A DNA stretch of 64,000 nucleotides from assembly GCA_948144175.1 (NCBI GenBank), contig CANXME010002672.1, positions 1 through 64,000 on the forward strand, in the 5' to 3' direction. The stretch is from Closterium sp. NIES-65. Its lineage: Eukaryota > Streptophyta > Zygnematophyceae > Desmidiales > Closteriaceae. The notes below the pieces were generated by a model. It did no database searches, was not told the origin of the DNA, and was given only the letters and a program-made list of their open reading frames with translations. This document shows positions 48,529 through 59,789 of the stretch, one piece after another (position 1 is the stretch's first letter; each line of letters begins with the position of its first letter). The position numbers and the translations under genes were made by a program.

Positions 48529-50256
48529 CTAGCGGCGTAGTCTAGACGATAGTGAGCATCAAAGTCGACAAGCTCAGCAACTAAGGCAGACGCAACAGTG
48601 GACTCAAAGGAAGGGTCAGTGACAACAGTGGCCAGAAGACGCGTGACAGTAGGACTGGCAGCACGAAGGGAGTCAGACTCTGGGTCAGCAAGGGCATGAA
48701 GAGAAGACGCAGGAGGAGACGGCAGAGGAACATGCTGTGGAGTAGTGGAAGGGCGCAGAGCCATCTGGTGCGTGCAGGGGACAAGAGGAGGACGCTGACA
48801 CAAACTACGATGACTAGTGCGAGTAGCACGAACAGGCGACGCAGGACGAGACTCAGGCTCACGACGCTCCGTAAGACCTCCTGTCAGACCAGTGTAAGGA
48901 GAAGGAACAGGCAGTGGGGAGGCGGGCTGTAACAGTGACTGCGACTAGACAGGCGGTGGACACTCTAAGGAAGGAGCAGGACTAGTAGAAGGCGGGAGAC
49001 CAAAAACCTGCTGAAGGAGCGGAACGAAGTACGGCCTCGGCCGCGCAGCGCCTCTAGAACCAGCAGAGACAGCACCGGCACCCCCAACGTCAGCTCCAAC
49101 TCCTGCAGCACCACCAGCAGCTCCAGCAGCGGCAACTCCAGTACCTCCAGCAGCTCCAGCTCCAGTAGGACCACCTGAAGCCCCAGCAGCTCCAGTAGCA
49201 CCAGCTCCAGCACCTCCAGCTGCACCTGCTCTAGGAGCACCGCCAGCTCCAGCACCGCCAGCAGCTCTAGCTCCAGCAGCACCACCAGGCCCAGCAGCTC
49301 CAGTACCTCCAGTACGAGCACCTCCGGGACCAGCGGCTCCAGCACCTCCAGCAGCACCAGCACCTGAAATACCTCCAACAGCTCCAGCTCCGGCAGCACG
49401 TCCAGCTCCAGCAGCTCCAGCGCCCCCAGCACCTCCACCACCAGTAGAACCGCCAGCAGGACCTCCAGCAGTTCCAGCTCCAGCAACAGCACCTCGCTGG
49501 AGTCTCCAGCGGCGAGCAAACCACTCGTGCAGCAGCGGTGGAGAGAGAGGCTCCCGCCGAGACGAGGCACCAGCAGGAACTCCAGCAGACTCAGCACCCC
49601 CAGTCTCAGCAACCGGAGGCTCAACACCCTCACGCTCAGCACCCCCAGGCTCCGCACCCTCTGACTCAGCACCCCCAGGCTCCGCATCCTCAGACTCAGC
49701 AACCCCAGGCTCAGCACCCCCAGACTCCACACGCTCTGTCTCAGCACCCCCAGGCTCCACACGCTAAGGCTCAGCACCCCTAGCACTAACAGGGTCAACA
49801 CCTACCTCGACAGGCTCGACTGCGTCTACCTGAGACACACCTGAGGGGGCAGGACCATGAGGGGGGAGGGGGTCTACCGGAGGAGGACCTGGCGCTAGGA
49901 AGAGCGGTGGGGGGGGGAAGGGGGCAATGCGGTAGGGGAAGAGACGGTAGTAAGGAACCGACTCGTCAAACGTGATGTCCTGAGAGGACAGAACACGGCG
50001 CGAGGTGGGGTGGTAAAAGGTGCGTCAGAGGGGAAGCCAAGGAAGACGCAGGGAACAGCACAGGAGGACAGCTTGTCCGCAGACATATCGCGGACAAAAG
50101 CTCGATATCCCTAGGCACGGAACGCAGATGCATTGCCAACCTTCCCCGTCCACCGCAGAGCGGGTGTGGTCTCCAGCATGGAGACCCGGGGCTGGAGGTT
50201 GAGCTGATGCGCAGCGTGCTGAACTGCGAACGGCCACAGAAAATGGGGAGCAGCCG
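48529..50256 (-). pseudogene. Copia-B integrase end and repeat linker
   Basis: Minus frames encode the region between integrase and RT: GGAEPG(V/G)AESE-type repeats (about 49760-49600), a Gly/Ala-rich stretch (49490-49060) and FVPLLQQVFGLPP. At 50256 the element is cut by gypsy-D inside the codons for SMIHA-APHFLW; the match resumes at 63264. Confidence 0.85.
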
Positions 50257-50868
50257 TGTCGGAAACTCATAATCTGTGGCATCCCATGGCTTGCCTTCTC
50301 CTCCTTCTTCTTCCAAGATCTGTTCCTGTGATACCTTACCTGCTCTGCCTCAGCCACTACCCGGAGAGATTCTGGCTCCCACACAATGGCTGCCCTAAGT
50401 GGCCTAGTCACCTAGCTGCTGTAGCGTTAGAACGGCAACGTAAATCCACTATTTTAGGCAAACAAACGAGAGAACGAACTAAGCAGTGAGTTCCTAGTCT
50501 ATTTGAATCTCTACCCCGTGCCGCGCAGTTTCCCGTAACTCACATTGGGCTCCGCCCGCTAGGCTTTAGGATTGGCCTTTCAGATTGCCCAGGGCTCGCC
50601 CTTGAATTCATCCCACCCTGCGCCTCGCAAGTCCCTGAATCACCACTTTGCGTCAATCCCCACGCCCCAAACTCACCTTCTACAGTACTTCGAATAACCC
50701 AACTACACCTACACTAGCAAGTAACTGAATCTATTGCAAACAACAATACATTCTGTGACAGCTGTCGGAAACTCATAATCTGTGGCATCCCATGGCTTGC
50801 CTTCTCCTCCTTCTTCTTCCAAGCTCTGTTCCTGTGATACCTTACCTGCTCTGCCTCAGCCACTACCT
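50257..50868 (-). repeat. Gypsy-D 3' LTR bracketed by 105-bp direct repeats
   Basis: A 399-bp LTR (50362-50760) is bordered on its left by a 105-bp segment (50257-50361, tgtcggaaactcataatctg ... cactacc) that is repeated on its right at 50763-50868. The right copy is in frame with the gag reading frame (minus). The 5' LTR at 62867-63263 lacks this segment, so either the LTR end was redefined or a segment was duplicated around it. Confidence 0.7.
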
Positions 50869-51325
50869 GCCCCCTCCAGAGCTCGTGCTCGGGTCTCCCG
50901 TGCACGTGGCACTGGACACTCTTGCTGAGGCCGGGTGCTTCTCACCACTGCAGCATTCGTCAGGCGGTTCCCCGTCTGCTCTCTTCTCTGATTCCTCTGC
51001 ACCAGCACTCTTGGACCCCCCCGGGTCCTGCGTCTCTCTTCTCTGTGTATCCAGTGCTACTTCCAGCGTATCCCTCTCTGCAGGTATGCTCCCTGTCCCA
51101 TGCCACCCAGTTCTCAGCCACTCTCATTCCCGCTGGTTCTATCAGCACCTGTGTTGCTGGCTCCATCGACTCATCTTCCCATGTCTTTCCCTTAATCCCC
51201 TTTACTGTCTTCACGGCCTTTTGTTCTTTCTTACTCATCGCATCTCCCACTGTATGCTCCAGTCCTTCTCCTGTTGTCAGGCACTCCCATTCCCCCTCTT
51301 TCTTGCTCTCCCTCGCTGCTTCTTC

Positions 51326-52495
51326 CTACTTCTTGGCCGGGTCCCTCACCAGACCTTCCCATCGAGCGACCCATAGGTCACCTTGCCCCTGGTTACACGC
51401 CGCCTCTGCTGGTATGCTCCTCACATCCGCCTCGGGTCCTCTCATGGCTTCTTTTCCCATGTCTTCCCCCTTCAGCTCTGGATGTTCTTCCCACAGCTTC
51501 CTCACTTGCTGCTCCGCCATCCCACTTTCCTGCGCTTGCTCGTCTGCCTTTAGTACACGTGCCCGTGCCCCCACCTTCTCATCTTTTCCTCCTGCTTCTG
51601 CGGCTGCTGGTGCGCACGCCCATGCCCCCTTTTCCTTGGCTTTCCCTTCTGCTACCACTGCTGCCACTACACGCGCCTGTGCCCCCACCTTCTCTTCTTT
51701 CCCTTCCTCTTCTGCTGCTGCTGCTACACACGCCTGTGCCCCCACCTTCTCTTCTTTCCCTTCCTCTTCCGCTGCTGCTGCTACACACGCCTGTGCCCCC
51801 ACCTTCTCTTCTTTCCCTTCCTCTTCCGCTGCTGCCACCACACATGCCCGTGCCTCCACCCCTTCATCCACCACTTTCGCTTCCGCTGCTGCTGGTACAC
51901 ATGCTCTTGCCCCCACCTGCTCATCCTTTTCCTCTGCTTCCGCTGTTGCTGGTACACACGCTCCTGCCCCCACTTTCTCATCCTTCTCCTCTACTTCCGC
52001 TGCTGCTGGCGTTACTAACATGCACGCCCATGTCCCCTCTCTCTCATTCTTTCCTTCCCCTTCCGCTGCTACCACCACACATGCCCGTGCCTCCACCCCT
52101 TCATCCACCACTTCCGCTTCCGCTGCTGCTGGTACACATGCTCTTGCCCCCACCTGCTCATCCTTTTCCTCTGCTTCCGCTGTTGCTGGTACACACGCTC
52201 CTGCCCCCACTTTCTCATCCTTCTCCTCTACTTCCGCTGCTGCTGGCGTTACTAACATGCACGCCCATGTCCCCTCTCTCTCATTCTTCCCTTCCCCTTC
52301 CGCTGCTGCCACCACACATGCCCGTGCCTCCACCCCTTCATGCACCACTTCCGCTTCCGCTGCTGCTGGTACAAATGCTCTTGCCCCCACCTGCTCATCC
52401 TTTTCCTCTGCTTCCGCTGTTGCTGGTACACACGCTCCTGCCCCCACTTTCTCATCCTTCTCCTCTACTTCCGCTGCTGCTGGCGTTACTAACAT
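51326..52495 (-). CDS. Gypsy-D gag C-terminal repeat region, 389 codons
   Basis: The minus frame encodes three near-identical units of about 79 residues (TPAAAEVEEKDEKVGAGACV, then PATAEAEEKDEQVGARACVP, then EVVDEGVEARACVVAAAEGE) followed by shorter ones. It continues the gag frame of 53949-52489, from which it is offset by an extra CT in a CT run (52509-52524) compared with the sister units. Predicted charged, alanine-rich helix; function unknown. Confidence 0.6.
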   Translation of the reverse strand: MLVTPAAAEVEEKDEKVGAGACVPATAEAEEKDEQVGARAFVPAAAEAEVVHEGVEARACVVAAAEGEGKNEREGTWACMLVTPAAAEVEEKDEKVGAGACVPATAEAEEKDEQVGARACVPAAAEAEVVDEGVEARACVVVAAEGEGKNEREGTWACMLVTPAAAEVEEKDEKVGAGACVPATAEAEEKDEQVGARACVPAAAEAKVVDEGVEARACVVAAAEEEGKEEKVGAQACVAAAAEEEGKEEKVGAQACVAAAAEEEGKEEKVGAQARVVAAVVAEGKAKEKGAWACAPAAAEAGGKDEKVGARARVLKADEQAQESGMAEQQVRKLWEEHPELKGEDMGKEAMRGPEADVRSIPAEAACNQGQGDLWVARWEGLVRDPAKK

Positions 52496-53949
52496 GCACG
52501 CCCATGTCCCCTCTCTCTCTCATTCTTCCCTTCCCCTTCTGTTGCTGCCCATTTCCTCACCTTCTCATCCTTCCCTTCCGTGTCTGCTGCTACTAATTCG
52601 CACACTCCTGCCTCCTTCTCCTCGCCCTTCTCTTCCCCTTCTGCCACTGCCCATGCCCTCACCTTCTCGTCCTTCTCTTCCCCTTCTGCTGCTGCCCATG
52701 CCCTCACCTTCTCATCCTTACCTTCGGTGTCTGCTGCTACTAATTCACACACTTCTGCCTCCTCTTTCTCGTCCTTCTGTTCCCCTTTTGCCACTGCCCA
52801 TGCCCTCACCTTTGTGGCTCGCTCCTTTCCTCTGTCCCTGCCCCCACTGCGCAGCCCCATGGCGTCACTGCTACACAGCACCGCACAGGAATATTTTGGC
52901 TCCTGCTCCCCTTCCTCCTTCTCTTCTTCCTCACTTGCATACAACTCCGCCTGCCTCTCTGTCCTTCCTCTCAGCTCCCGCCCTTTCCTTCCGCCTCTGC
53001 CCCCACTGCGCAGCTCGAGTCCCTCATGGCTATGTAACGCCAAGCATGTGTACTCTGGCTCCTGCCCTTCCTCCTCTTCTGCTCCTTCTTCCCTCGCGTA
53101 CAGCCCAGCCTCTTTCTTCTTTCTCCCTCCCAGGGCCTGCAACTGCACCCGCAACTTCCTTATCTGGCTCTCGATCTCCTCTGCTGACCCTTTTGTTCCG
53201 CCTGCCCCTTTATCGCATCCCCTTGCTTCATGCCCCCTTTCTCCGCACTCCTTACATGTCGGTGCCTCCGGGCAGTCCCTTCGGCGGTGCTCTGGCTTCC
53301 CACATGCATCGCAGTTCCTGCAGTGCATCCTTATGTGCCCCGGCTGTCCACACCGGTAACAGGTGCGTGTCTCTGCCCTTTTCTCCGGCCTGCCCTCTTC
53401 TCCTGCTCCCTCCCCTGGTATCATCGCCGTTGCCCAGGTAGGACTCTTCTTCTCTATCGTCCTCGGCAGGTATACCTCATACTTCCTCTGTGCCAGCTCC
53501 ACTCTTTCCACTAACTCGAATACCTCCTCTGGTGTTGCATCTGCTCCTAGCTCATAGACTCTCATTCTCAACCCTCCTGCCAATCCCTTGTCTAAACCAT
53601 GCAGAAACTTGCTAATGATCATGCTGCTGTCCGTGCACACCACGTCTTCCGCCAGGTTCATTAACCGTCCGTAGTATGTCAGCAGTGACTCCTCGTCCCT
53701 CCGCCTAAACTCCTGGAATTCCCTGATGCGCGCTGCCGTATGCCCAGGGAACTGCTTCCTTAGTCGCTCCAGGAACAGTACCGTCGGGTCCTTGTCATCC
53801 TCTTCTGCCCTCCACAGCCATTCACCCATCTTCATGCGATACAAAGTCTCTGCTTCCCCTCCCAACGTGCTTGGCAGGCTCAGAAAAAACTCAATCGGGT
53901 CCATCCCGCTTCTGTCACATCGGTATTTAACATTGCTGATCTGCATCAA
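52489..53949 (-). CDS. Gypsy-D gag core with three zinc knuckles, 486 codons
   Basis: It begins MMQISNVKYRCDRSGMDPIE and contains a retrotransposon gag domain (LERLRKQFPGHTAARIREFQ, LLTYYGRLMNLAEDV). Three CCHC knuckles in a row follow (CYRCGQPGHIRMHC, CDACGKPEHRRRDC, CKECGERGHEARGC), then EKDEKV-type acidic repeats. A single in-frame TAA just upstream separates it from the 54375-53950 frame (MRTPEVSRAAEKERQREDRV ... GPSLKN), which is probably the same gag. The long + strand frame over this region is only its antisense shadow. Confidence 0.8.
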   Translation of the reverse strand: MMQISNVKYRCDRSGMDPIEFFLSLPSTLGGEAETLYRMKMGEWLWRAEEDDKDPTVLFLERLRKQFPGHTAARIREFQEFRRRDEESLLTYYGRLMNLAEDVVCTDSSMIISKFLHGLDKGLAGGLRMRVYELGADATPEEVFELVERVELAQRKYEVYLPRTIEKKSPTWATAMIPGEGAGEEGRPEKRAETRTCYRCGQPGHIRMHCRNCDACGKPEHRRRDCPEAPTCKECGERGHEARGCDKGAGGTKGSAEEIESQIRKLRVQLQALGGRKKKEAGLYAREEGAEEEEGQEPEYTCLALHSHEGLELRSGGRGGRKGRELRGRTERQAELYASEEEEKEEGEQEPKYSCAVLCSSDAMGLRSGGRDRGKERATKVRAWAVAKGEQKDEKEEAEVCELVAADTEGKDEKVRAWAAAEGEEKDEKVRAWAVAEGEEKGEEKEAGVCELVAADTEGKDEKVRKWAATEGEGKNERERGHGRAC

Positions 53950-54815
53950 TTAGTTCTTCAGACTTGGGCCGGTTTCCTCGTTTCCCGTGAAGCGTACTGG
54001 CACCTCCACTCGCGGCTGTGCTGTTGCCCCCCACTTCCCTGTTTCCCAGCTCTCCGTCCCTCCTTGCTCAGACATCATAACCCCTCTCCTCCTTTCCCTG
54101 TCTCCCCTGCTGCCCGTGCTGGTTCCATACAGCACTCGCTCTATTCCCTCCCTAGCTGCTCTTGCTCCAGCAGATCCTACACCGTGACGCCCCGGCCTCC
54201 TCGGGCCCATCGGGCTAGGGCTCCTCCCTTGCGCATCTTCTTGCCCCCCCCTGCGCCTCTCTGCATCTTCTCGACGCTTCTCTCCCCTTGCAGGGGACCG
54301 CTCCTGGTACTGCCGCACTCTGTCCTCTCGCTGTCGCTCCTTCTCTGCTGCCCTTGAGACTTCTGGTGTCCGCACACCTTCTCTCTTGCCTCGCCAGTCC
54401 TCCTCGCGCCTCCACTCCCTTTCTCTTTCCGGTGAGTCCTACCTGTCTCTTTCCTCATAATCTCCACACTCTTCCCAGCCTCGGCATTCCTGATCCCGTT
54501 TCCCCGCGTCCCCTTTTCTTCCTGCCTCTTCACCTCCTTGGTATCGCTCTCCTTCGCCCCTCCTCTCACGGCTCTCTCTCTCTCTCTCTCGGGCCACCTT
54601 CTTGCTTCTTCGCTTGTTTCTTTTGCAGCCCTTCTCTCTGCCCACAGGTGTTCTTCTGCTTTCTCACGGCGCGCTCCCGCCTGTTCCCTTGAGGTGCTGG
54701 GTGGCGATCGTATGCTACCCCTGCCTCGCGCCTTCTCCGCTGGCCGCCGCCTCCTTGCTGGCGAGTGCTGAACGCGCTTTCCTTCGTAATCCTCGTCCTC
54801 CTCCTCTTCTGAATG
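53950..54815 (-). pseudogene. Gypsy-D gag upstream part, frame-disrupted
   Basis: Minus frames rich in Arg/Lys/Glu (54645-54439, 54569-54177, 54375-53950) overlap in different phases, suggesting frameshifts in a charged N-terminal region. It is cut at 54815 by copia-C. Confidence 0.5.
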
Positions 54816-54945
54816 TCAAACATTATATATGTTGTGCTTGTTTAGGCTACAGTGGGTTAGCCTAGAGGGGGTACACAATTCTAGGGTTAGGTACTTGTAC
54901 TGATTTCACTGTTAGTTCAATCATTCCTGTTCGTTCATTTCAACA
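54816..54945 (+). repeat. Copia-C 5' LTR
   Basis: 130 bp with TG/CA ends. Similar in layout to the copia-A LTR (gtttaggctacagtgggtta versus gtgtaggctgtagtggggta). Confidence 0.88.
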
Positions 54946-55039
54946 TGGTATAGAGCAGGTCCTTCGCTAGGACCGTTTTTTTTAGGGCCCACCACTACCT
55001 ACCTACCTACCTACCTAACTGCGCCCTAGGGCGCCTCGT

Positions 55040-55490
55040 TTTTCACGGCCCCCTAAGGCCCCGCGACCCGCGACCCGCCCCTTAGCGACTCGCGCGCCGC
55101 CCCTTAAGGCCCCGTTGGCCCACGCGCTCGCCCCTTACGGCCCCGCGCTCGCCCCTTAGCGACCCTGTCGGCCCCGCGATCGCCCCTAACGGCCCCGTCG
55201 GCCCCGCGCTCACCTCCCTAGAGGCCCTCGTCGGCCCCGCGCTCGCCCTTAGCGGCCCCTTACGGCCCCGCGCTCGCCCCTAAAGGCCCCGAACGGCCCC
55301 GCGCTCGCCCTTAGCGGCCCCTTACGGCCCCGCGCTCGCCCCTAAAGGCCCCGAACGGCCCCGCGCTCGCCCTTAGCGGCCCCTTACGGCCCCGCGCTCG
55401 CCCCTAGAGGCCCCGATCGGCCCCGCGCTCGCCCTTAGCGGCCCCTTACGGCCCCGCGCTCGCCCCTAGAGGCCCCGAACGGCCCCCCCA
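55040..55490 (+). repeat. Copia-C leader tandem repeats
   Basis: A 67-68 bp unit containing gccccgcgctcgcccttagc and ggccccttacggccccgcgc repeats about four times between 55230 and 55490, with looser copies before it. It belongs to the untranslated leader. Confidence 0.8.
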
Positions 55491-55741
55491 GAACGAGCCG
55501 CCCGACTCGAGCAGCCCGAACCGAGCCGCCCAGCCCAAACCGAGCCGCCTGAACCGAGCCGCCCGAACCGAGCCGCCCGAACCGAGCCGCCCAGCCCAAA
55601 CTGAGCCGCGCCGCCCGAACCTAGCCGCGCCGCCCTACCTGAACCGAGCCGCGCCGCCCGTACTGGACCGAGCCACCCTACCTGAGTCGCACTGCCTACT
55701 GTTTTTGGGGTGCCCCTACTGCTATTACTCCTACTACTACT

Positions 55742-58060
55742 ATGGCTAGCCCTCCTGTGCTGGCTTTCGATGCTGAGGGCCGCCCAGTGAAGTTCGAAAC
55801 CTGGCTAGATGACCTACACCTCTTCCTACAGCTCACTGCCAAGGAGGACATCTCACTGTACGATCACGCCCTAGGCCATGCTCCTGCTCCTGCTGCTACA
55901 GCTGACAGCACTGCCCGCTCATAGTGGCAGACTCATGACGCCCATGCTCGCTTCGCTATTCGCAACTCCCTGCCGATAGATGAGCGCAAGCACTTTGGGC
56001 AGCACAAGACTGCACAGGCACTGTACACTGCTGTCGTTGCCCGCTACTCCTCACTGGCCTCTGCCGCACTAGGCCATCTCTCTCTTCCCTACCTGTTCCC
56101 CGACTTAGCCTCTTTCCACACAGTCGCTGACCTCATTACGCACCTCCGCACTAGTGAGGCTCGCTTCCGCGCCGCCATGCCTGATGAGTTCCTTGCCAAG
56201 AACCCTCCCCCACTCTGGCTCACTCTCTACCACCTAGTCACCCGCCTCCCTGACACTCTGCGCTCAGTCAGGGACCACTTCCTAGCTCGCTGCCCCACTG
56301 AGCTCACCATTGCCCTCCTCGAGAAGGAAATCCTTGCAGCTGAGGCTAGCATAGTCGCTGTAGGTGCCTCTCGTGGCGACCCCCGTACCCCGTTCTTTGA
56401 GGGGTGTTCTCCTTCCCCCCTTCTTCCCTCTGTCGCCTCTGCTGCTGCTGTCGACCTCCTTGGTGCTGAGAAGGTCGGGACTGCGTCTGCTTCGAGCGGG
56501 CGCCGCAGCGGCAAGGGCAAAGGGGGCAAGGGCGGTGGCGGTGATAGAGGGGGAGGCGGTGGTGGGGGCGTTGGCGGCGGTGGGGGTGGTGGCGCGACTG
56601 GAGGGGCTAGTGGCAGCGGTGGGGGTGGTGGCGGCAGCGGCGGGGGAGGTGGCAGGGGCGGAGGTGGTGGTGGGGGTGGCGGTGGATGCGGCGGCGGCAG
56701 GGGTTGGGGTGGTCGAGGAGGTGGCGGCGGCGGCGGTGGTCGTGGAGGCGCTGGCGGTGGCCAGGGCCAGCAGCACACTCCGTCGCCCCAGGAGGTCCGT
56801 GAGTGGTACTCTCAGCACGGGGGGGGGGGTGGCTTTAGCTGCACGTACGTCATTCGCACTGGTGACCGCACTGGTCAGCCGTGTGGGGGACCGCACGCCA
56901 CACAGCGCTGCTTCGCTTGTCTCAACGACGCTTGGCGTGTTCAGTTCCCTCAGGCCACTGAGCTGCCCCGCTGGGCTGATCTCCTGAAGAAGGGGATTGA
57001 TATCTATGCTCTAGACTTTGATGCTATTCTCACTGCTATGTATGTGATGTCTATTAGTGGAGAGGGTGCTGAGTACCTGTGTGTGCCGCCCGACCCGGGC
57101 ATTAGGACTAGTGCGTCTGCCGCTCCAGGTACTCGCGTGTCTGCTACCCCAGGTGCTGGTGAGGCAGCTGCTCTAGGTGCTTGTGCGTCTGCCCCCCCTG
57201 GTACTGAGTCGACGGCAGCACTGCACACCTTCACACTGGACTCAGGTGCTTCTCGTTGCTTCTTTCGTGACCGCACTGCCCTTGAGCCGCTTGCTCGGCC
57301 AGTTGCTGTCTCCCTCGCTGACCCCTCTGGGGGTCCGGTCATTGCGACCTCCTCCACTGTCCTTCCCTGTCCTGCGGTCCCGTCGGGCACACTGTCAGGT
57401 CTCCACCTCCCCTCATTCCCTACGAACTTGGTGGCAGGTAGTGCACTCCAGGACGGGGGTGTTCACCAGTTCACCCCTGCCTACGAGCGCGTGACACACT
57501 GCACGTGTGCTCGTACGGGCCGCCACTTGGCTACCTTCACTCGGCAGCCGGGGTCGGACCTGTACACACTGACCACTGAGTCCCCTCAGGTCGCTGCGTC
57601 TGCATCTGCGTCCGCGTCAGGTCAGCTGTCTGCCCCCTGCTCGTGTCGCTCTCTGGCGCACGAGACTGTCCTCTGGCACCACCGACTTGGCCACCCGTCT
57701 GTGCAGCGCCTTCGTGCCATGCACTCCCGGTACCTTGTCTCCGGTCTTCCCAGAGTCCTCCCTCCCCTCCCACCCTCGCCTGCTCCTCCCTGTCTTCCCT
57801 GCGTCGAGGGGCGGCAGCGCGCCGCTCCTCACTCCTCCTCGTTTCCCCCGACGATTGCTCCCTTGCAGACGCTCCACATGGACGTGTGGGGCCCAGCCCG
57901 CGTCCGTGGTCAGGGTCAGGAGAGGTACTTCCTGATAGTTGTTGACGACTACTCGCGCTACACCACGGTCTTCCCCTTGCGCACCAAGGGTGAGGTCCCT
58001 GATGTCTTGATCCCTTGGATCCGCAGAGCCCGTCTCCAGCTCAGCGAGCGTTTCCACTAG
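55742..58060 (+). pseudogene. Copia-C gag to integrase start
   Basis: The ATG at 55742 starts MASPPVLAFDAEGRPVKFET. TAG at 55922-55924 stands where copia-A has Lys. The frame reopens through gag, a Gly-rich linker (about residues 290-345 of the element frame), the knuckle-like CTYV...QPCGGPHATQRC, the protease DSGAS and the integrase D (LHMDVWGPARV), ending at TAG 58058-58060. Confidence 0.88.
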
Positions 58061-58078
58061 GACTTTCCTGTCCTGCGC

Positions 58079-59617
58079 TTGCACTCTGACAGAGGTGGTG
58101 AGTTCTCCTCCGACCTCTTGGCAGCCTACTGTGCTGAGCACGGCATTGAGCAGTCGTTCACGCTTCCGGCCTCTCCACAGCAGAATGGGATTGCAGAGCG
58201 CCGCATTGGCCTGGTCATGGAGGTCGCCCGTACCTCCTTGATCCATGCGGCTGCCCCCCACTTTCTGTGGCCGTTTGCGGTCCGGTACGCTGCGCATCAG
58301 CTCAACCTCTGGCCCCGTGTCTCCTTGCCGGAGACCTCGCCCACACTGCTGTGGACGGGGGAGGTTGGCGATGCGTCGCGTTTCCGGGTCTGGGGATCTC
58401 GAGCTTTTGTCCGCGATACGTCTGCGGACAAGCTCTCCTCCCGTGCTGTTCCCTGCGTCTTCCTCGGCTTTGTCCCGGACGCCACTGGTTGGCAGTTTTA
58501 CCACGCCACCTCGCGCCGAGTCTTGCCCTCTCAGGACGTCGCTTTTGACGAGTCCATCCCCTACTACTGCCTCTTCCCCTACCGCACTGCCCCGCTCCCC
58601 CCCCCGCCTCTCTTCCTCGCGCCAGGTGCTACTGTCGTAGACCCCCTCCCCCCTCAGGGTGCCGCTCCCTCAGGTGTGTCTCAGGTAGACCCGGTTGAGC
58701 CTGTTGAGGTAGCTGTCGACTCTCGTCCTGCTGTGGGTGCGGAGCCTGGGGGTGCTGAGCCTGGGGGTGCGGAGCCTGGGGGTGCTGAGCCTGGGGGTGC
58801 GGAGCCTGGGGGTGCGGAGCCTGGGGGTGCGGAGCCTGGGGGTGCGGAGCCTGGGGGTGCGGAGCCTGGGGGTGCTGAGCCTTGGGGTGCGGAGCCTGGG
58901 GGTGCTGAGCCTGGGAATACTGAGCCTGGGGGTGCTGAGCCGCAGAGTCCGGAGTCTGGGGGTTCTGAGTCTGGAGGTCCTGAGCCTGAGGGTCCTACAC
59001 CTGGCGGAGCCCTCTCCTCGGAGCAGCTGCGTGAGTGGTATTTCCAGTACTGCAGCCTCAGGAGAGGTACCTCTGGAGCCAGGCGTACTACTGGGACTGG
59101 TGCTAGTGCTTCTCCTCCTAGCCGGGAGCTCCCCTCCCGTGAGCGGATCCGTGAGTGGTACAAGCGGCACTGCACTCTTCGGAGTGGCGCGCCTGGTGTC
59201 GCGGACCCCGCTGCCGCTGGTGGTGCTATTGGTGCTGGAGACTCTACTGTTTCTGCTGGTGCTGCGGCCCCTGAGGTTGGAGCTGTTTCTTGTGCTGCGG
59301 ACCCGGGCATTGGAGCTACGGCTGGTGCTGCGGACCCGGGCGCTGGTGGTGCTGCTGGTGCTGAGGACCCGGGCGTTGGAGCTGCTGCTGGTACTGAGGA
59401 CCCGGGCGTTGGAGCTGCTGCTGGTGCTGAGGACCCTGGAGCTGGTGCTGCTGCTGGTGCTGTGGAGTCGGGCGTTGGAGCTGCTGCTATTGCGGAGGAC
59501 CCTGGTGCTGGTGTCTCTGCAGGTTCTGGAGTCGCTGCACGGCAGCGGCCGTACTTCGTTCCGCTCCTTCAGACGTTCTTGGTCTCCCGCCTTCTTTCGG
59601 TCCTCCTCCTCCCTTAG
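58079..59617 (+). pseudogene. Copia-C integrase core and PGGAE repeat linker
   Basis: Same frame as the preceding segment. LHSDRGGEF and NGIAERR complete the integrase triad. Then about ten GAEPG-GAEPG units (58741-58950) and a Gly/Ala-rich stretch follow. Near 59567 one base is lost relative to copia-A (FVPLLQ), and the shifted frame ends at 59617. Confidence 0.88.
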
Positions 59618-59789
59618 AGTGTCCACAGCCTGTCTAGTCACGGTTACAGTTACACCCCGCCTCCCCACTGCCTGCTCCTTCTCCCTACACTGGTCCTACT
59701 GGAGGTCTTGCTGAGCGTCGTGAGCCTGCGTCTCGCCCTGCGTCGCCTGTTCGTACTGCTCGCACTAGTGGTTGCGGTTCGCGTCAGCG

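Noticed and set aside
50922..53441. Long + strand frame of 839 codons, Ser/Pro/Ala-rich
   Set aside because: It is the antisense of the gypsy-D gag, whose zinc knuckles and gag domain are on the minus strand; the + strand peptide has no motif.
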